The notes under the pieces were generated by a model. It was not told where the DNA came from, ran no database searches, and worked only from the letters and a program-made list of their open reading frames with translations. Source: Sciurus carolinensis (taxonomy: Eukaryota; Chordata; Mammalia; Rodentia; Sciuridae). Taken from it: a DNA stretch of 64,000 nucleotides. Each line of letters opens with the position of its first letter. Position 1 is the stretch's first letter. The stretch is taken from positions 3,815,503 to 3,879,502 of the forward strand of contig NC_062229.1 of NCBI RefSeq assembly GCF_902686445.1. The letters are read 5' to 3'. Position numbers and translations under genes: made by a program. Below, piece by piece: positions 33,160 to 43,989 of this stretch.

Positions 33160-33246
33160 TTTTATATTGTGGTGCTGGGGATTGAACTCTGAGCCCCGTG
33201 CATATTATGCAAGCCCTCTACTACTGAGCTATATCCCCAACCCTAT
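33160..33246 (-). repeat. ID SINE, antisense
   Basis: TATTGTGGTGCTGGGGATTGAACTCTGAGCC to GAGCTATATCCCCAACCC. It lies flush against the inverted L1 end. Confidence 0.88.
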
Positions 33247-33261
33247 TTAAAATTTTATTTT

Positions 33262-33436
33262 GAGCCAGGACTGGTCACGCAACCTGTGACTTATCTCAGT
33301 GACTCTGGAGGCTGAGGCAGGAGGATTATAAGTTCAAGGCCAGCCTGGGCAAATTAGCAAGGCCCAGTCTCTCAAAATAAAAATAAAAAGGGCTGGAGAT
33401 GTGACTTGAGCTTCCCTGGATTCAATCCCTAGTATC

Positions 33437-33472
<36 letters not shown>
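33262..33472 (+). repeat. B1-ID composite SINE, sense
   Basis: B1 half 'CTCTGGAGGCTGAGGCAGGAGGATTATAAGTTCAAGGCCAGCCTGGGC', then ID half 'GGGCTGGAGATGTGACTTGAGC-GGATTCAATCCCTAGTATC' and an A tail of about 35 bases. Confidence 0.92.
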
Positions 33473-33473
<1 letters not shown>

Positions 33474-33624
33474 AGGACACAGAGTCTCGCTAAGCTGCAG
33501 AAGCTTGTCTTGGACTTGGGTTCCTCCTGGCTCCCTCTCCCCAGTATCTGGGAGTGCAGTTGTGCTTGATAGGTCCTCAAAAATGTACACTACAACTATG
33601 GGATTGTAAAGTTTCAATGGGCGA

Positions 33625-34235
33625 ACTGTGGGATACCTGAAGGATATCTCATAAAGCTGTCTTAAGGAATTTCCCTAAACCTTGGGAATGAAGCACATTG
33701 GTGGCTGTAATGAGACAAGGAGATAATAGGAATTGCTATAGTTTTGTGTTATGTAGTAATAATAAGCTGTATTTGGTATTTGCCTGGACTTGTATTTGGT
33801 ATTTGCCTGGACTAAAATCATAAAAGGCACCTGGTGACAAACTTGCTGTGTGGCAGGATGACTCTCCTGAACAATGCCGATATGAACCTCTATCTATGAT
33901 TTGAGTGGTGGCTCCTAGTGTAGTTGTGTTCTGGTCTTTATTGTTAGGTCGGAATTTGGGGGACTGTATGACGGAGAGCGGAGCTACTGAGGCAAAGGGC
34001 AGCGTGCCACACGGTGACCAATCAAATGGGCAGGAAAACTCCACTGACCCTTACCTCCATCTGTCACTCGGCAGGACCCCCGGGCAGCTGGGGCCACTTT
34101 CGATTTTCTCCGGCTCCCTACCCTGACCTGTACCCTGGGGGACTGGGGATTTCGCCCGAGAGCCAAATTCCAATAAAGCTTGCTTCCACCGACGCTTTCT
34201 GTCTGTTTTTATTTGGCTACTAGCCCTGCCCCCAG
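33625..34235 (+). mobile_element. Probable solo LTR (endogenous retrovirus)
   Basis: Has a perfect 23-bp tandem repeat (33768-33790, 33791-33813), a CATAAAA box just after it, a CCAAT-type ACCAATCAAA at about 34018, AATAAAGCTTGC (34172) and a T-rich end closing in GGCTTACA near 34230. These are the usual parts of U3-R-U5. The left boundary and target duplication are not resolved. Confidence 0.5.
33768..33813 (+). repeat. Perfect 23-bp tandem duplication in LTR-like U3
   Basis: TGTATTTGGTATTTGCCTGG plus ACT occurs twice head to tail without a mismatch. Retroviral U3 enhancers often carry such direct repeats. Confidence 0.95.
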
Positions 34236-34727
34236 GCTTACATTTATCAATGAAGACCAGAGCATGACTGGGCTGAAAATCACTACTTAAACCCCTAGAC
34301 TTTTGGAGCAAACTGTCAGCAGCACTGTGACCAGAGGACTCCATGTCACTCTGTCTCTTGACTGCTCCAGCTCCTGTCCACTCCATCACTTATTGCTGAT
34401 CGACTATTATCACCGAGGCCAGATGACTGACCATCTCTCCTGCGACAATGACTGCCATCCAGCCTCCAGCTTATCGGACACCCGAGGACATCGAAGACAT
34501 CTGAGGAGCTGAGAGGCTACGGCCGAGAAGAGTCCCCTCGGTCTTGCTGACTGACATCTTGGCTGAGACTTTGCATTGAGTAAGTCCATGGGGATTGGAC
34601 TCTAGGTGAACAAGGGAGTGAATCTTCAATGTATTTGTGACTTGCTTTTATTAGGAATGTTAAGTTGAGTGTGCGCTGCATGAATAAAATCCACTTGTTG
34701 GAACCAAATTTGATTCCTCTCTCACTC
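34236..34727. other. Intergenic, nothing assigned
   Basis: Ends in 'GAATAAAATCCACTTGTTGG', a second poly(A)-signal-like motif at about 34682, then a CTCTCTCACTCACTGC stretch before the minisatellite. It may belong to the neighbouring LTR element. Confidence 0.35.
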
Positions 34728-34734
34728 ACTGCTC

Positions 34735-35470
34735 TCCACAGTGGCTGAGTGTCCTCAGCGGATAGCTGGGTATCCTCTGAGGATGACTGGGTTTTGATGG
34801 CCGGGATTTGCTAGAGGTTGATGGATATGTCAGTGGGTGGTTGGGATTTGTCAAAGGATAGGTGGGATTTTCCAGTGGATGGATAGGACTAGCTATTGGG
34901 TGTTCCCAGTGGGTGCTATGATTTGCGAATGAATGGCTGGGATTTGCCCGCAGATGGCTAGGGTTTTCAGCGGATTGTTGGGTGTTGCTGGCAAATGGCT
35001 GGGATGTGCGCGTCAATGTGGCGCACTTGCACGCAGATAGTGACCCATTCACGCGCCGATGGTGGGGCATTTGCGCTCAGATGGTGGGCGCCTTGCGCCC
35101 GGAAGGCAGGGTCTTGGCACTTGATGACTGGCACTTGCAAGTTCGGCTGGGACTTGCCCACAGAGGGATGTGCGTTGCCAGCGGAAGGCTGCATTTGTCA
35201 GGTAATGGCTGGGATTTTTAGCGGATTACTGGGTGTTATCCTCAGATGGCTTGTATTTGCAAGTGAATGACTTTGCTTTGTCAGCGGATGGCTGCTGTGG
35301 TATGCAGATGGCCGGGTGGTGAAACCATGCTGTGTGTCCTCAGAGGTTGGCTGTGTTTGGTCAGCCTATGGCTGGATTTGCCAGTGGATGGCTGGGTGTT
35401 GGCAGAGATTGGCTGGATTTGCTAGCAGGTGACTGGGATTTGCCCGTGGATGACTGCGTGTCAATCGTCT
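34735..35470 (+). repeat. Degenerate 21-bp minisatellite (ATGGCTGGGATTTGCCAGTGG-like)
   Basis: About 35 diverged copies of a 20-22-base unit built on ATGGCTGGGATTTG plus a variable CCAGYGG-like end. Clear successive units lie at 34921-35090 and 35350-35460. A central part (35000-35180) is CpG-rich (GCGCACTTGCACGC, TTGCGCCCGG). Because 21 is a multiple of three, open frames extend through it on both strands, but no gene is implied. Confidence 0.88.
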
Positions 35471-35489
35471 TTCCATAATGTGATTTTGA

Positions 35490-36005
35490 AAAGAAGTCAT
35501 TAACTGAGGCATAATTTATTTACAGTACAATTGATGGTTTTTTTCTTTAAAAATAGGAAAAAGTATAGGAAGTTTGCATCTGTGCCCTGCACGTCCCCAG
35601 ATCCCCTGTGAACTGGAGCCTCCCTTACAATTTGCACACCTCCATGGGCACATCATTGTCACCCAGAATTTGTGGTCTCATTGGGACACACTCTTGTGTT
35701 GTGCATCTGTGGGTTTTGACGAACTTGTAGTGACATGTCTCCACCATTGAGTGTCATACAGAGCACGTCCACTGCCCCCCACATCCTCCCCGGTCCTCCT
35801 GTCCATCCCTACCCCCCGGTGGTCTGTGTGCACAAATGCATGAAGTTCTGTGACCATCCCCTCCATCAAGACCTGGAGAATGTCCACCACCCAGTACAGT
35901 CTCCTCTGTGCTGTGTGCAGTCTCTCCCCAGCTATTAGCAGCCACAGCCAGATTTCTGTCCCCTTAGCTTTGACTTTTCCCATAACAACAGATAGGAGGA
36001 GAACG
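35490..36005 (-). mobile_element. Old L1-type 3' sequence, antisense
   Basis: 'ACTGAGGCATAATTTATTTACAG', 'TTGTAGTGACATGTCTCCACC' and 'GTGTCATACAGAGCACGTCCACTGCCCCCCACATCC' resemble ancient mammalian L1 3' ends read in reverse. Confidence 0.5.
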
Positions 36006-36009
36006 TCCT

Positions 36010-36172
36010 TGGGTCTGCGGTGCTGGGGATGAAACTCAGGGCCTTGCGCATGCTGGGCAAGTGCTCTACCCCAAGCTGTGCTCCAGCACTGCTGACCCTT
36101 CTTAAATTTTGCGACTGTGTGTTGCTACGCTGCCCAAGCTGGCCTTGACCTTGCAATCCTCTGGTCTGGTGG
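36010..36172 (-). repeat. ID plus B1 SINE, antisense, diverged
   Basis: GCGGTGCTGGGGATGAAACTCAGGG to CCCAAGCTGTGCTCCAGC, then GCTACGCTGCCCAAGCTGGCCTTGACCTTGC. Confidence 0.78.
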
Positions 36173-36635
36173 ATGACACTGGAAAGCCCCCTAAATTATT
36201 GATTTCTTAAAATGTTGAATTGCTCTTAACCTATTTTAGGTGGGCTAATTAACAGTGCACAATCTAATTTTCACAAGTGGGCAAATTTACAATAACTCTA
36301 AGATTTATAGATTTCCCAGAAATTTGGGAGCGACAGGTCTGAGAGAGAGAACAGTTAGAAAAGTGAGTCCCAGAAAGGTATGTAGTCACAGAATGCTGAG
36401 GTTCGCTTTGACATCCTTGTACATGCATAGAAAGTGATTGGCTCCCTCTCAGTCCCCAGTGCTTCCTCTGTCCCCGCCTCGTCCATCCCCCTGTTCTCCT
36501 TCCTGTACTTTACTGGTCTTCTTTCTTTTTATTTATTTTATTTTTAAACTGCTGCTTAACCTGAAGGTGGAATCCGCTGTAGCACTAACAATATTCATTC
36601 TGTCTACCTGTGAACCCGGGCTCTTTCCATCTTCT
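36173..36635. other. Intergenic, nothing assigned
   Basis: No recognised gene or repeat apart from short T-rich runs near 36530. Confidence 0.4.
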
Positions 36636-36639
36636 GTGT

Positions 36640-39290
36640 CTCTTTAACGTCTGTCTTCCGTGTTCTATAGTGTTTCATCGCAGAGTCTTTCACCTCCCAG
36701 GTTAGATTTATTCCTATGCATTTTTGAGGCTACCGTGAATGGAATTGGGTTCCTGATTTGTTTCTCAGCAGATCCATTGTTGGTGTAAAGGAAAGCTATT
36801 GATTTTTGTCTGTGGATTTTGTCACCTAGCACTCTGCCAAATTTGTTTGCTACCTCTAGCAGTCTTCTGGTGGAGCTTAGTGGATGTTCTGAACGTGGAG
36901 TCATATCATCTGCACACAGTGATAATTTGACTTCTGACTTTCCAGTTTTTATTCCTTTTATTTCCTTCTCTTGCCTAAGTGCTCTGGCTAGAATTTCTAG
37001 TGCTACATTGGACAGGAGTGGTGAGAGTGGACATTCTTGGACAAGCTTTCTGTTTTTCCCCAGTCACTGTGTGGCTTTGGGTTTGTCATATGTAGACTTT
37101 ACAGTGTTGACATAAGTTTCTTCCGTACCTAGTTTCTTCCGTGTTTTTTTTTTAAAATCATGAATGAGTGCTGAATTTTTTCCAAAAGCTTTCTCTGCAT
37201 CTGTTGAAAATACCACTGGGCCTGGTGAGGATGTGATTCTTGTCCTTAATTCTGTTTTGAATTTATTGACTTGCATGTGTTTAACCATCCTTGCTAACCC
37301 TGGAATAAAACGAACTTGGTTATGGTGTTCAATCTTCTTAATTTCATATGATTTTCTGATGTTTTATTAAGGATAAAATATTTGCATTTAAGCTCATCGG
37401 GGATATTGGTATTTTCTTTCCTTGATGTGTCCTTATCTGGGTTTGAGGTGGGGGTGATACCAGCTCCACAGAGTGAATTCGAAGGTGTTTCTATTTCACG
37501 GAGAGCATCGCCATTAGTTTCTCTTTAACTCTCTTGTGGAATTCAGCTGAAAATCTGTCTGGTCCTGGTCTTTTCTTGGTTGGAGGGTTTTTTTATTCCT
37601 GCTTCTATCTCATTGCTAGTATTGATCTGTTTAGGTTTTCTATGTCCTCTTCATTCGACTTTGGCAGGTCTTATGTATCTAGAAATGTATCCATTTCTTT
37701 TAAGTTTTCTAACTTGTTGGAGTGTAAATAGAACCTAATTATTCTCTGGATTTTTGTGATGTTTGCATTGATTTCTCCCTTTTCATCTCTAATTTTCCTA
37801 ATTTAGGTAATCTTCCTTTTTCTTTTGGTTAGTTTGACCAAGAGTTTATCTTTTCAAAGAATCAACTCTTTATTTCACTGATCCTTTGTATAGCTTTAAA
37901 AAATTCTCTCATTCATTGATTTTGACTTTGATCTTACCATTTCCTTCCTGCTACTGGTTTTGGAATGGATTCCTATTGTTTTTCAAGGACTTTGAGACGC
38001 ATCTTTAGGTCGTTTACTTGGGATCTTCCTGATTTCTTTGTAACGCGGTATCACTGGAGCGTGGTTGGTTTGTGTGGAGCAGGGTGCACGGTCTCTTGGC
38101 TGCTTTGACCCAGCAGCACAGTCCTGATGCTGTGAGCAGGTAGAGTCCAGCAGGACCAGCATCTCACAGAAAAGGGGAGACAAACAGTCATAGCTCTACG
38201 TTTTCCTCTTAGAACTGCCTTCATAGTGTCCCAGAGGTTCTGCTATGTTGGATCACGATTCTCATTTGATTCTAAGAGTCTTTCATTTCTCCACGGACTT
38301 CTTGTATCACCATTCATCAATTAAAAGGGTATTGTTTGGTCTCCATGTGTGTATGTAGTTGCTGTAGGTTTTAAATTGTGATTTCTCTTTTCACTTCATT
38401 CTGATTACGGTAGGAAGTGCTGTGGATTGGGGTTTTTTCTGGACAGACCTGACGGATGCACACCCAGGGTGGGGCTCCTGCAGACCTCTGGGTGGGGAGT
38501 TCCGGGACCGAGGTCTCACCAGGCCTTAGGGCATTGTTAGGTGGTGTTCCCCTGGAGAGATTAGATCAAAACGCCCCTCGGGCCTAGCGGATGCTGATCT
38601 CTGCTGGGAGTCTGGATCTCAGGAGCCTCCTGAGAGTTCTACCCTAGGGCAGGGGAACCAACCCTCCAGGGATGTCACTCACTCCACTGCCCCCGACCCT
38701 AGGAAGACAGCTTCACTCCCTGAGTCCCTGGGGACCGTCTCCTGAGTGAGTTACGCTCAGGTTCTGCTAGTGCTCCCTCCGCGGGCCGCAGGGCAGGCAC
38801 CTGCTGGGACCCTCTGGCGGGGTTTGCTGTGATCTCCTGGGGCTCCCGAGCGGCGGGCTGCAGCGTGGCCTCCTCTGTGGTCCCCGCCAGCTCTCCACTG
38901 CCAGCTGAGAAACGGCACTTTCCAAACCCCCACTGGCGGTGCCGCCTCTGGATCAGCTTCACTGTGGCTGCTTTTCCGCGGTGCAGGCTCGCGGTCCGTA
39001 TTTGTGCCCTGGGGCTCTCTCTGTGTCGCCCCTCCCCTCTGTGGGAACCTGCGCCGCTGCTGCCACGCCACATCTGCGTGACTCCCAAGTGCTCCTCCTG
39101 GTTCTTGGTTCCTTACGCCAAAGTTGCTAGGTCTAAGAGACTGGCTGTCCAGCGCTGGATTTCAGCGACTTCCCTCTTTCTCACTGAGAAGCACTACTCC
39201 TGCCTGCTGCTTGCCTTCCCAGCCAGAGAACAACTGGAAAAACGATCTCCCTCTAATCCGTATCTGGCATCCAGAGTTTTTGATTTTTCT
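36640..39290 (-). mobile_element. Older L1, antisense, with large internal deletion
   Basis: 36665-37330 is reversed ORF2 RT (minus-frame [14 protein letters not shown] block; the plus strand has GATTTTGTCACCTAGCACTCTGCC), continuing to about 37990. 38190-38420 is the start of the RT/endonuclease linker. The rest of the endonuclease and ORF1 are missing, and 38430-39280 is a GC-rich, CpG-containing block that looks like an L1 5' UTR. A non-L1 insert of about 150 bases interrupts it at 38043-38192. The 5' UTR assignment is inference. Confidence 0.7.
38043..38192 (-). other. Unidentified 150-bp insert within L1
   Basis: L1 sequence stops at TTTCTTTGTA and resumes at AGCTCTACGTTTTCCTC. The insert (GCGGTATCACTGGAGCGTGG to GGGGAGACAAACAG) is not L1. 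On the minus strand it looks like mRNA or LTR sequence (GATGCTGGTCCTGCTGGAC). Origin unknown. Confidence 0.45.
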
Positions 39291-39340
39291 TTTTAAATTG
39301 CTTATATTAGTGCATTATAATTATACATAATGAAGAGTCA
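39285..39340 (-). mobile_element. L1 3' end fragment, antisense
   Basis: TTTTAAATTGCTTATATTAGTGCATTATAATTATACATAATG is the typical reversed L1 3' terminus, cut short. Confidence 0.55.
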
Positions 39341-39940
39341 TGGAAAATAATATTCCTATAAGGCAGCTCCCCAAGAAAAATGGAGGGACAACGTGGCTTA
39401 GAAGGAAGGAGGAGAAAATTGACCCAACATTAAGCCTCCCCAGAGCATTCTTCCTGATAACAATGGGCCCTGGGGGAAAGGGGCGGATACTGAATGCTGA
39501 ACCCTAAACTTTGACCTTCCCCCAAGGCAAACTAGTCCTAAATAACAATGGGCAAGATCTGAGTGCTCTTCCCTCGGGGTCTGGTTTTAACCAGTACAAC
39601 GACCCCCAGTGGTCAAAACTGCATGGACACGGCTTCCAATGATGATACCACCCTCACTGTACCCTGCGAACCCCCAAACCCCTCTGTAACTGACGGCCAT
39701 TTTCCCATCCGGAAAATGTGTCCCCACGGTGCCCGAGTCCTTGAAGGAATGAAGGCTTCTCTGAATCTGTCAAGGTCTGTTTCTCCTCCTTTTGTGCTTA
39801 CACAAAATAGTGGGGTTCATTCGCCTAGCATGTGTGAAGTCAAATTCCAGTACAACAGACCAAAAACCCAACAAACAGACCAAAAACCCAAATCGAACCA
39901 AAACGGAAATCATTCGTTTGACTCAATCTTTACTAAGTAC
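39341..39940. other. Intergenic, nothing assigned
   Basis: Includes a weak ID-like remnant (TTCGCCTAGCATGTGTGAAG near 39817) and a short tandem of CAAAAACCCAA near 39865. No gene seen. Confidence 0.4.
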
Positions 39941-39942
39941 AG

Positions 39943-40132
39943 ATTTTTTTTTTTTTTTGGGTACAGGGTAATAAACCCAGGGGCCCTTAGCCACTGAGCC
40001 ACATCCTAAGCTCTTTCTATTTTCTAGTTTGAGGCAGGGCGTCACTGAGTTGCTTAGGGTCTCACTAAGTTGCTGAGGCTGGCTTCGAACTCGTGATCCT
40101 CCTGACCTCATCCGGCACTGACGAGGTCATGT
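39943..40132 (-). repeat. B1-ID composite SINE, antisense
   Basis: T run, GGGTACAGGGTAATAAACCCAGGGGC to GAGCCACATCC, then TTGAGGCAGGGCGTCACTGAGTTGC and GCTGAGGCTGGCTTCGAACTC. Confidence 0.9.
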
Positions 40133-41195
40133 ATGCCTTCTTGGAGTGCACTCACCTGAGATGGTGCAGGTTCCAGGTGGGGGGACGTGCTAATCGCCCT
40201 GATTGATCACCGTGCAACATACACATGAGCAGACACGGGTACGTGGAGCAGACTGGGCGCACGGAGGACTGGGGCCCAGTGTGTGGGGCAAGCTGTTCGT
40301 GGTGCGTGCGTGTTTGCACCTTGTGTTGGTAGCGGGCAACGGACCAGGCCTGGATATAGAGTAAACTGAGGACGTGGCTGGGGAGAGAGAGCTCCCGTCC
40401 CCCGTTCCCGCCATCTGGGCTTCGGGGAAGCTAATTAGCACCATTTACTCCTTCCTTTTAGAATGTAAAGGACTTTCCCTGGGACCTCACCACGTCCCTT
40501 TGAAGTGTAAACAAACGCCCCTGTGAAAGCTCGGGCTCAAGGCTGGAGGGACAGGGACGAGAGGCCTGTGAGCCAGCTTCCTTATCACTGTCTGCTTCTG
40601 TGAACACTTCCCACTCCAGGACCCCTACACACAGTCACATGTTGTTTTTTGAAACCTTGTGTCCACTTATGTGCTGTTGTAGACTAGAAAATCTATGACC
40701 CTGGACAGCCTATAAATCAGTCCGAGGTGCTCAGAAGTTTGGAGTGGTTGTCTCTGGGCCTGCCCAGTTGTTTTCTCCTACTGTTGAGTTTCTGCAGCAC
40801 ATTCAGTCCAGGTGGCCTAGAAACTAAAGAGAGCTGGGACATGCCTGGGCTTGTCGCTTGTGCCTATTTGCATAACGATAGTCTGTAGTGGTATAGTGTG
40901 GTGCTCAATCTAGGAAAGGAAGATGCACCCTGTGATGTGACACGCTCTTGGAGATGGGGAGAGAGGAGAGGAGTTTGGCCCTGGTCTGCCCGTGTGTTTT
41001 TTTTTGTTGTTTCTGTAGGTTTTGTGCGACTCCCCGTGGGGAACTCCCAGGAAATATGTGAGAGAGCAAGGGAAGAGTCTTGACGTGAGGGGACTCCCAG
41101 GCACACAGCAGCACTGCCCTCCATACCGAGTGTGTGTTGGTTGACTGTAAAGGGCAATGTGGTTTTACACACTGCACACTGTTTGCCCGAAAGCG
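40133..41195. other. Intergenic, nothing assigned
   Basis: No supported exon or repeat. Overlapping antisense frames at 40864-41306 share no family features. Confidence 0.4.
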
Positions 41196-41279
41196 AGACA
41201 GGCATCCATAGGGGGAGAAGTTCCTATAGTAACACAGCTTCAAGCTGTCCTTTCCTTTCGTTTCAGCTAAAACATTTGG

Positions 41280-41695
41280 GAGAAACTTATGAAGAACCAC
41301 CTCCAAGCACTGAGGTGCTCTGACCTTCTGTCTTGGGCACTCTGGAGTAAACGTGGTTCACGGCAGCACCGAGGCAGCATCCAGAAGTGTGTCCGCCACC
41401 CTTACTGTGACGTGTGCTCTCTGACCTTGAGCTGGGCATGCTCAGAATCGTGTCCACCATATTTCCTCCTTGAACTGCGTCTTCAGCAAGCCTGCCTGGC
41501 GTGCAGCACGCACCCAACTGAGTATGTGCAGGCTGAGGACACCTCTGGCCTCTCCCCTTTGGGACCCACACTGCTTTGCAGATGTCTCTGTGCTCTCCTT
41601 ACTGCAGGTAATAAATCTCTCTCTATTCCTTACCTCCTGGTGATGCTTGCTGACTTGCCCTTAAGAAGAGAACTCACTCTGTTGGGTCACATTAT
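41280..41695 (+). mobile_element. Possible LTR with AATAAA at 41610
   Basis: A 3' end of the form GCAGGTAATAAATCTCTC followed by 80 bases ending GTTGGGTCACA resembles an R-U5 segment. No matching 5' boundary or target duplication found. Confidence 0.3.
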
Positions 41696-41809
41696 TAAGC
41701 TTTTAAAAAGAAGGAAATTCTGCCATTTGGAACCACGTGGTTGAAACTGGAGGACCCAGTTACATGGAGTGACGGGATAGAGGCTCCAAAAGACAAGATG
41801 GAGCCAGCC

Positions 41810-41992
41810 TGGTGGCCCGCCCACTGTGACTCCGGAGGCGGAAGCAGGAAGATCACAAGTTTGAGGCCAGCCTGGGCAATTTAGAAAGACCTTGTCTGAA
41901 AATATAAAAATCAAGAAGGGCTGGGATGGAGCTCAGTGGTAGAGCACCCCTGGGTTCAGTATCCAGTACCCCAAACCAAAACCAACCACACG
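41810..41992 (+). repeat. B1-ID composite SINE, sense
   Basis: 'GACTCCGGAGGCGGAAGCAGGAAGATCACAAGTTTGAGGCCAGCCTGGGC', then 'GGGCTGGGATGGAGCTCAGTGGTAGAGC-GGTTCAGTATCC'. Confidence 0.9.
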
Positions 41993-42067
41993 AGACAGAC
42001 AGATGTTGCAACATCTCACTTACAGGTGGAAGTTGTAGGGCAGAGAGTGGAATGGTGTTTGCCAGGC

Positions 42068-42122
42068 TTGGTGGGGGAGGGGGAGGGGGAAGCCGGGGGG
42101 GGGGGGGAGGGGACACTGGGGA
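42068..42122 (+). repeat. G-rich tract, G-quadruplex candidate
   Basis: Runs of 5, 5, 5, 13 and 4 G residues are separated by one to five other bases, which meets the usual G4 pattern on the plus strand. Confidence 0.8.
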
Positions 42123-42351
42123 CAACGGCAGGGCTATTGGCATCAATAATAGCATTTTGGAGGCTTGGCCTTCGCACATTTGCTTGAGGGTCAATCTCAA
42201 GTGTGCCCACATCCCCAAAGCACAGTCCTTACCTGAGCTGATGGCTATGTCAGTCAACTTGATTTGGCGGTCACTTTGTAGAGTTATGTCTGTCAGTCAT
42301 CATAAAAATGGGGAGCTTTATCAATGAACTACATCTACCCTAACTCTTTCT

Positions 42352-42478
42352 ATTTTTTTTTTTAATTTTGAGACGGGGTCTCACTAGGTTGCCCAGACAG
42401 ACAGGCGTGGAACTTTCCACCCTCCTGCCTCAGCCTCCTGAGTTGCTGGGATGACAGGCGTGCCCCACGCAGCCTGGC
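42352..42478 (-). repeat. B1-like SINE, antisense
   Basis: T run, TTTTGAGACGGGGTCTCACTAGGTTGCCC to GAGTTGCTGGGATGACAGGCG. Confidence 0.9.
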
Positions 42479-42549
42479 GATACACACATTTTTTATTTGC
42501 TGATCATACTTCAATAAATCTGAAAAAAAGAATTATTACAGCTATTACC

Positions 42550-42642
42550 TGTTTTTTTTATTTGGCACTGAGGATTAAACCCAGGGCCTTGTACATGCTA
42601 AGCATGAGCTTAACCCCTCAGCTGCACTCCAGACCCCCAGAA
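42550..42642 (-). repeat. ID SINE, antisense, diverged
   Basis: TTTTATTTGGCACTGAGGATTAAACCCAGGG to CTCAGCTGCACTCCAGACCC. Confidence 0.82.
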
Positions 42643-42666
42643 TTCTTAATCTGAAAAAGAAGTGAT

Positions 42667-42765
42667 GGGGCTGGGGAGATGGCTCAGTTGGTAGAGTGCT
42701 TGCCTTGTAAGCATAAGGCCCTGGGTTCGATCCCCAGCACCCCCCCCCAAAAAAAAAAAAAAAGT
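42667..42765 (+). repeat. ID SINE, sense
   Basis: GGGGCTGGGGAGATGGCTCAGTTGG to GGTTCGATCCCCAGCACC, C run, A tail. AAGTGATG before and AAGTGGTG after may be its target duplication. Confidence 0.95.
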
Positions 42766-42814
42766 GGTGACAATTTTCACCTCTTTTCTTTTTACTTTCC
42801 TTTCTTTCTTTCTT

Positions 42815-43026
42815 TTTTTTTTGGTACTGGGGCTTGAACTTAGGGGTGCTTAGCCACTGAGCCACATCCCTGCAATTTTTATTTTGCATTTTGAGTTTTG
42901 AGACAGGGTCTTGCTGAGGTGCTTAGGGTCTTGCTAGGTTGCTGAGGCTGGCCCTGAACTCGGCCATCCTCCTGCCTCAGCCTCCTGAGTCGCTGGGATG
43001 GCAGGCGTGACTACTCTGCTCGGCAA
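42815..43026 (-). repeat. B1-ID composite SINE, antisense
   Basis: T run, GGTACTGGGGCTTGAACTTAGGGGTGC to GAGCCACATCCC, then TTTTGAGACAGGGTCTTGCTGAGG to GGGATGGCAGGCGTG. Confidence 0.93.
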
Positions 43027-43405
43027 AGTGATAGTTTTCATAGGAGTTGGCATCCTAGGGTGAGTTCAGCTGCCAACCTCTGGATTCTGAGAAATGCAGA
43101 GAGAGTGTGGGGGCTTTTGGGGCTGGCGTCACAATTAGGGGTGGATTTGCCCAGCTTGGGGAATTTGAGTTCTCTGTTCAAATCATTTCTCATGGGTCCT
43201 GGGGCTTGTGAGGTCTGCTGGAAATTTGGATTACGTATGAATACTTGCACAGCTTTTTAAAGTCAGGGTTTGTGAGTTTTAAGGAGGTACAGTTTTTTCC
43301 CCTTCCTCTGACATACTCTTTGGTCTTTGGTTATCCTTTTAGAAAAGCATGCAGAGCCGGGGGCATGGGTGCCAGCTCCAGCATTCCACAGTCAACAAAT
43401 AAATG
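43027..43405. other. Intergenic, nothing assigned
   Basis: No repeat or exon recognised between the B1-ID element and the MIR pair. Confidence 0.4.
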
Positions 43406-43411
43406 CAAGTA

Positions 43412-43580
43412 AAGAGCATGCGAGGGCTGTTAAAATCACCAGCCACAGACTCAGGCAACCTGGGTTCAGTACTGGTCCCACTGGGCAATGACAGTGGACA
43501 AGTCTTTAAATTTCTCTGAGCCTGTTTCATTGTTGGAAAAATGGGGAAATAATAATGCCAGAGTCACCGAGTTATTGTGA
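43412..43580 (+). repeat. MIR SINE, sense (first of two)
   Basis: 'CAGGCAACCTGGGTTCAGTACTGG', 'AAGTCTTTAAATTTCTCTGAGCCTG' and 'AAATGGGGAAATAATAATGCC' follow the MIR consensus order. Confidence 0.8.
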
Positions 43581-43772
43581 TGAGCAGGGCACAGACCACA
43601 GAGCCAGACGGCTTATGTTTAAATCCCAGCTCTGCCTCCTCCCCGCTGTGTGACTTCTGGGAAATTACTTAACTCTTCTGTGCCCCATTTATCTTCAAAA
43701 TGGCAGTGACAACACGAAGACCCCTCTTTGAACTGTTGTGAGGATTAGGAAAGGTAAATGTCCGGAAGGCTG
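43575..43772 (+). repeat. MIR SINE, sense (second of two)
   Basis: 'CAGAGCCAGACGGCTTATGTTTAAATCCCAGCTCTGCC', 'GTGTGACTTCTGGGAAATTACTTAACTCTTCTGTGCCCC' and 'TTGTTGTGAGGATTAGGAAAGG'-like core and end. Very well preserved for a MIR. Confidence 0.9.
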
Positions 43773-43989
43773 AAGCGCATGTTGTCGGAGTCCTGTCCTT
43801 ATCTCAGGCATGAGAAGGTTCTCACACCGCAGGACCTACGCAAGGTCTCAGCCAGATGGAGGGCTGGCTGAAAGGGTGTGGTATGAGACAGAAAAGGGAA
43901 ACGGGACAGAAGGAAACGGCCTCGGTTTTGGAGGCGGGATGGGCAGGGAGCGGGTTTCAGGACACTTTCAGAAGCTGCTGAATTTCACG

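Noticed and set aside
34735..35470. CRISPR-like repeat array
   Set aside because: Units are contiguous with no unique spacers and the genome is mammalian; it is a degenerate minisatellite.
38699..39088. Arg/Gly-rich minus-strand frames
   Set aside because: Lie in a GC-rich L1 5' UTR-like block and are open in two frames at once.
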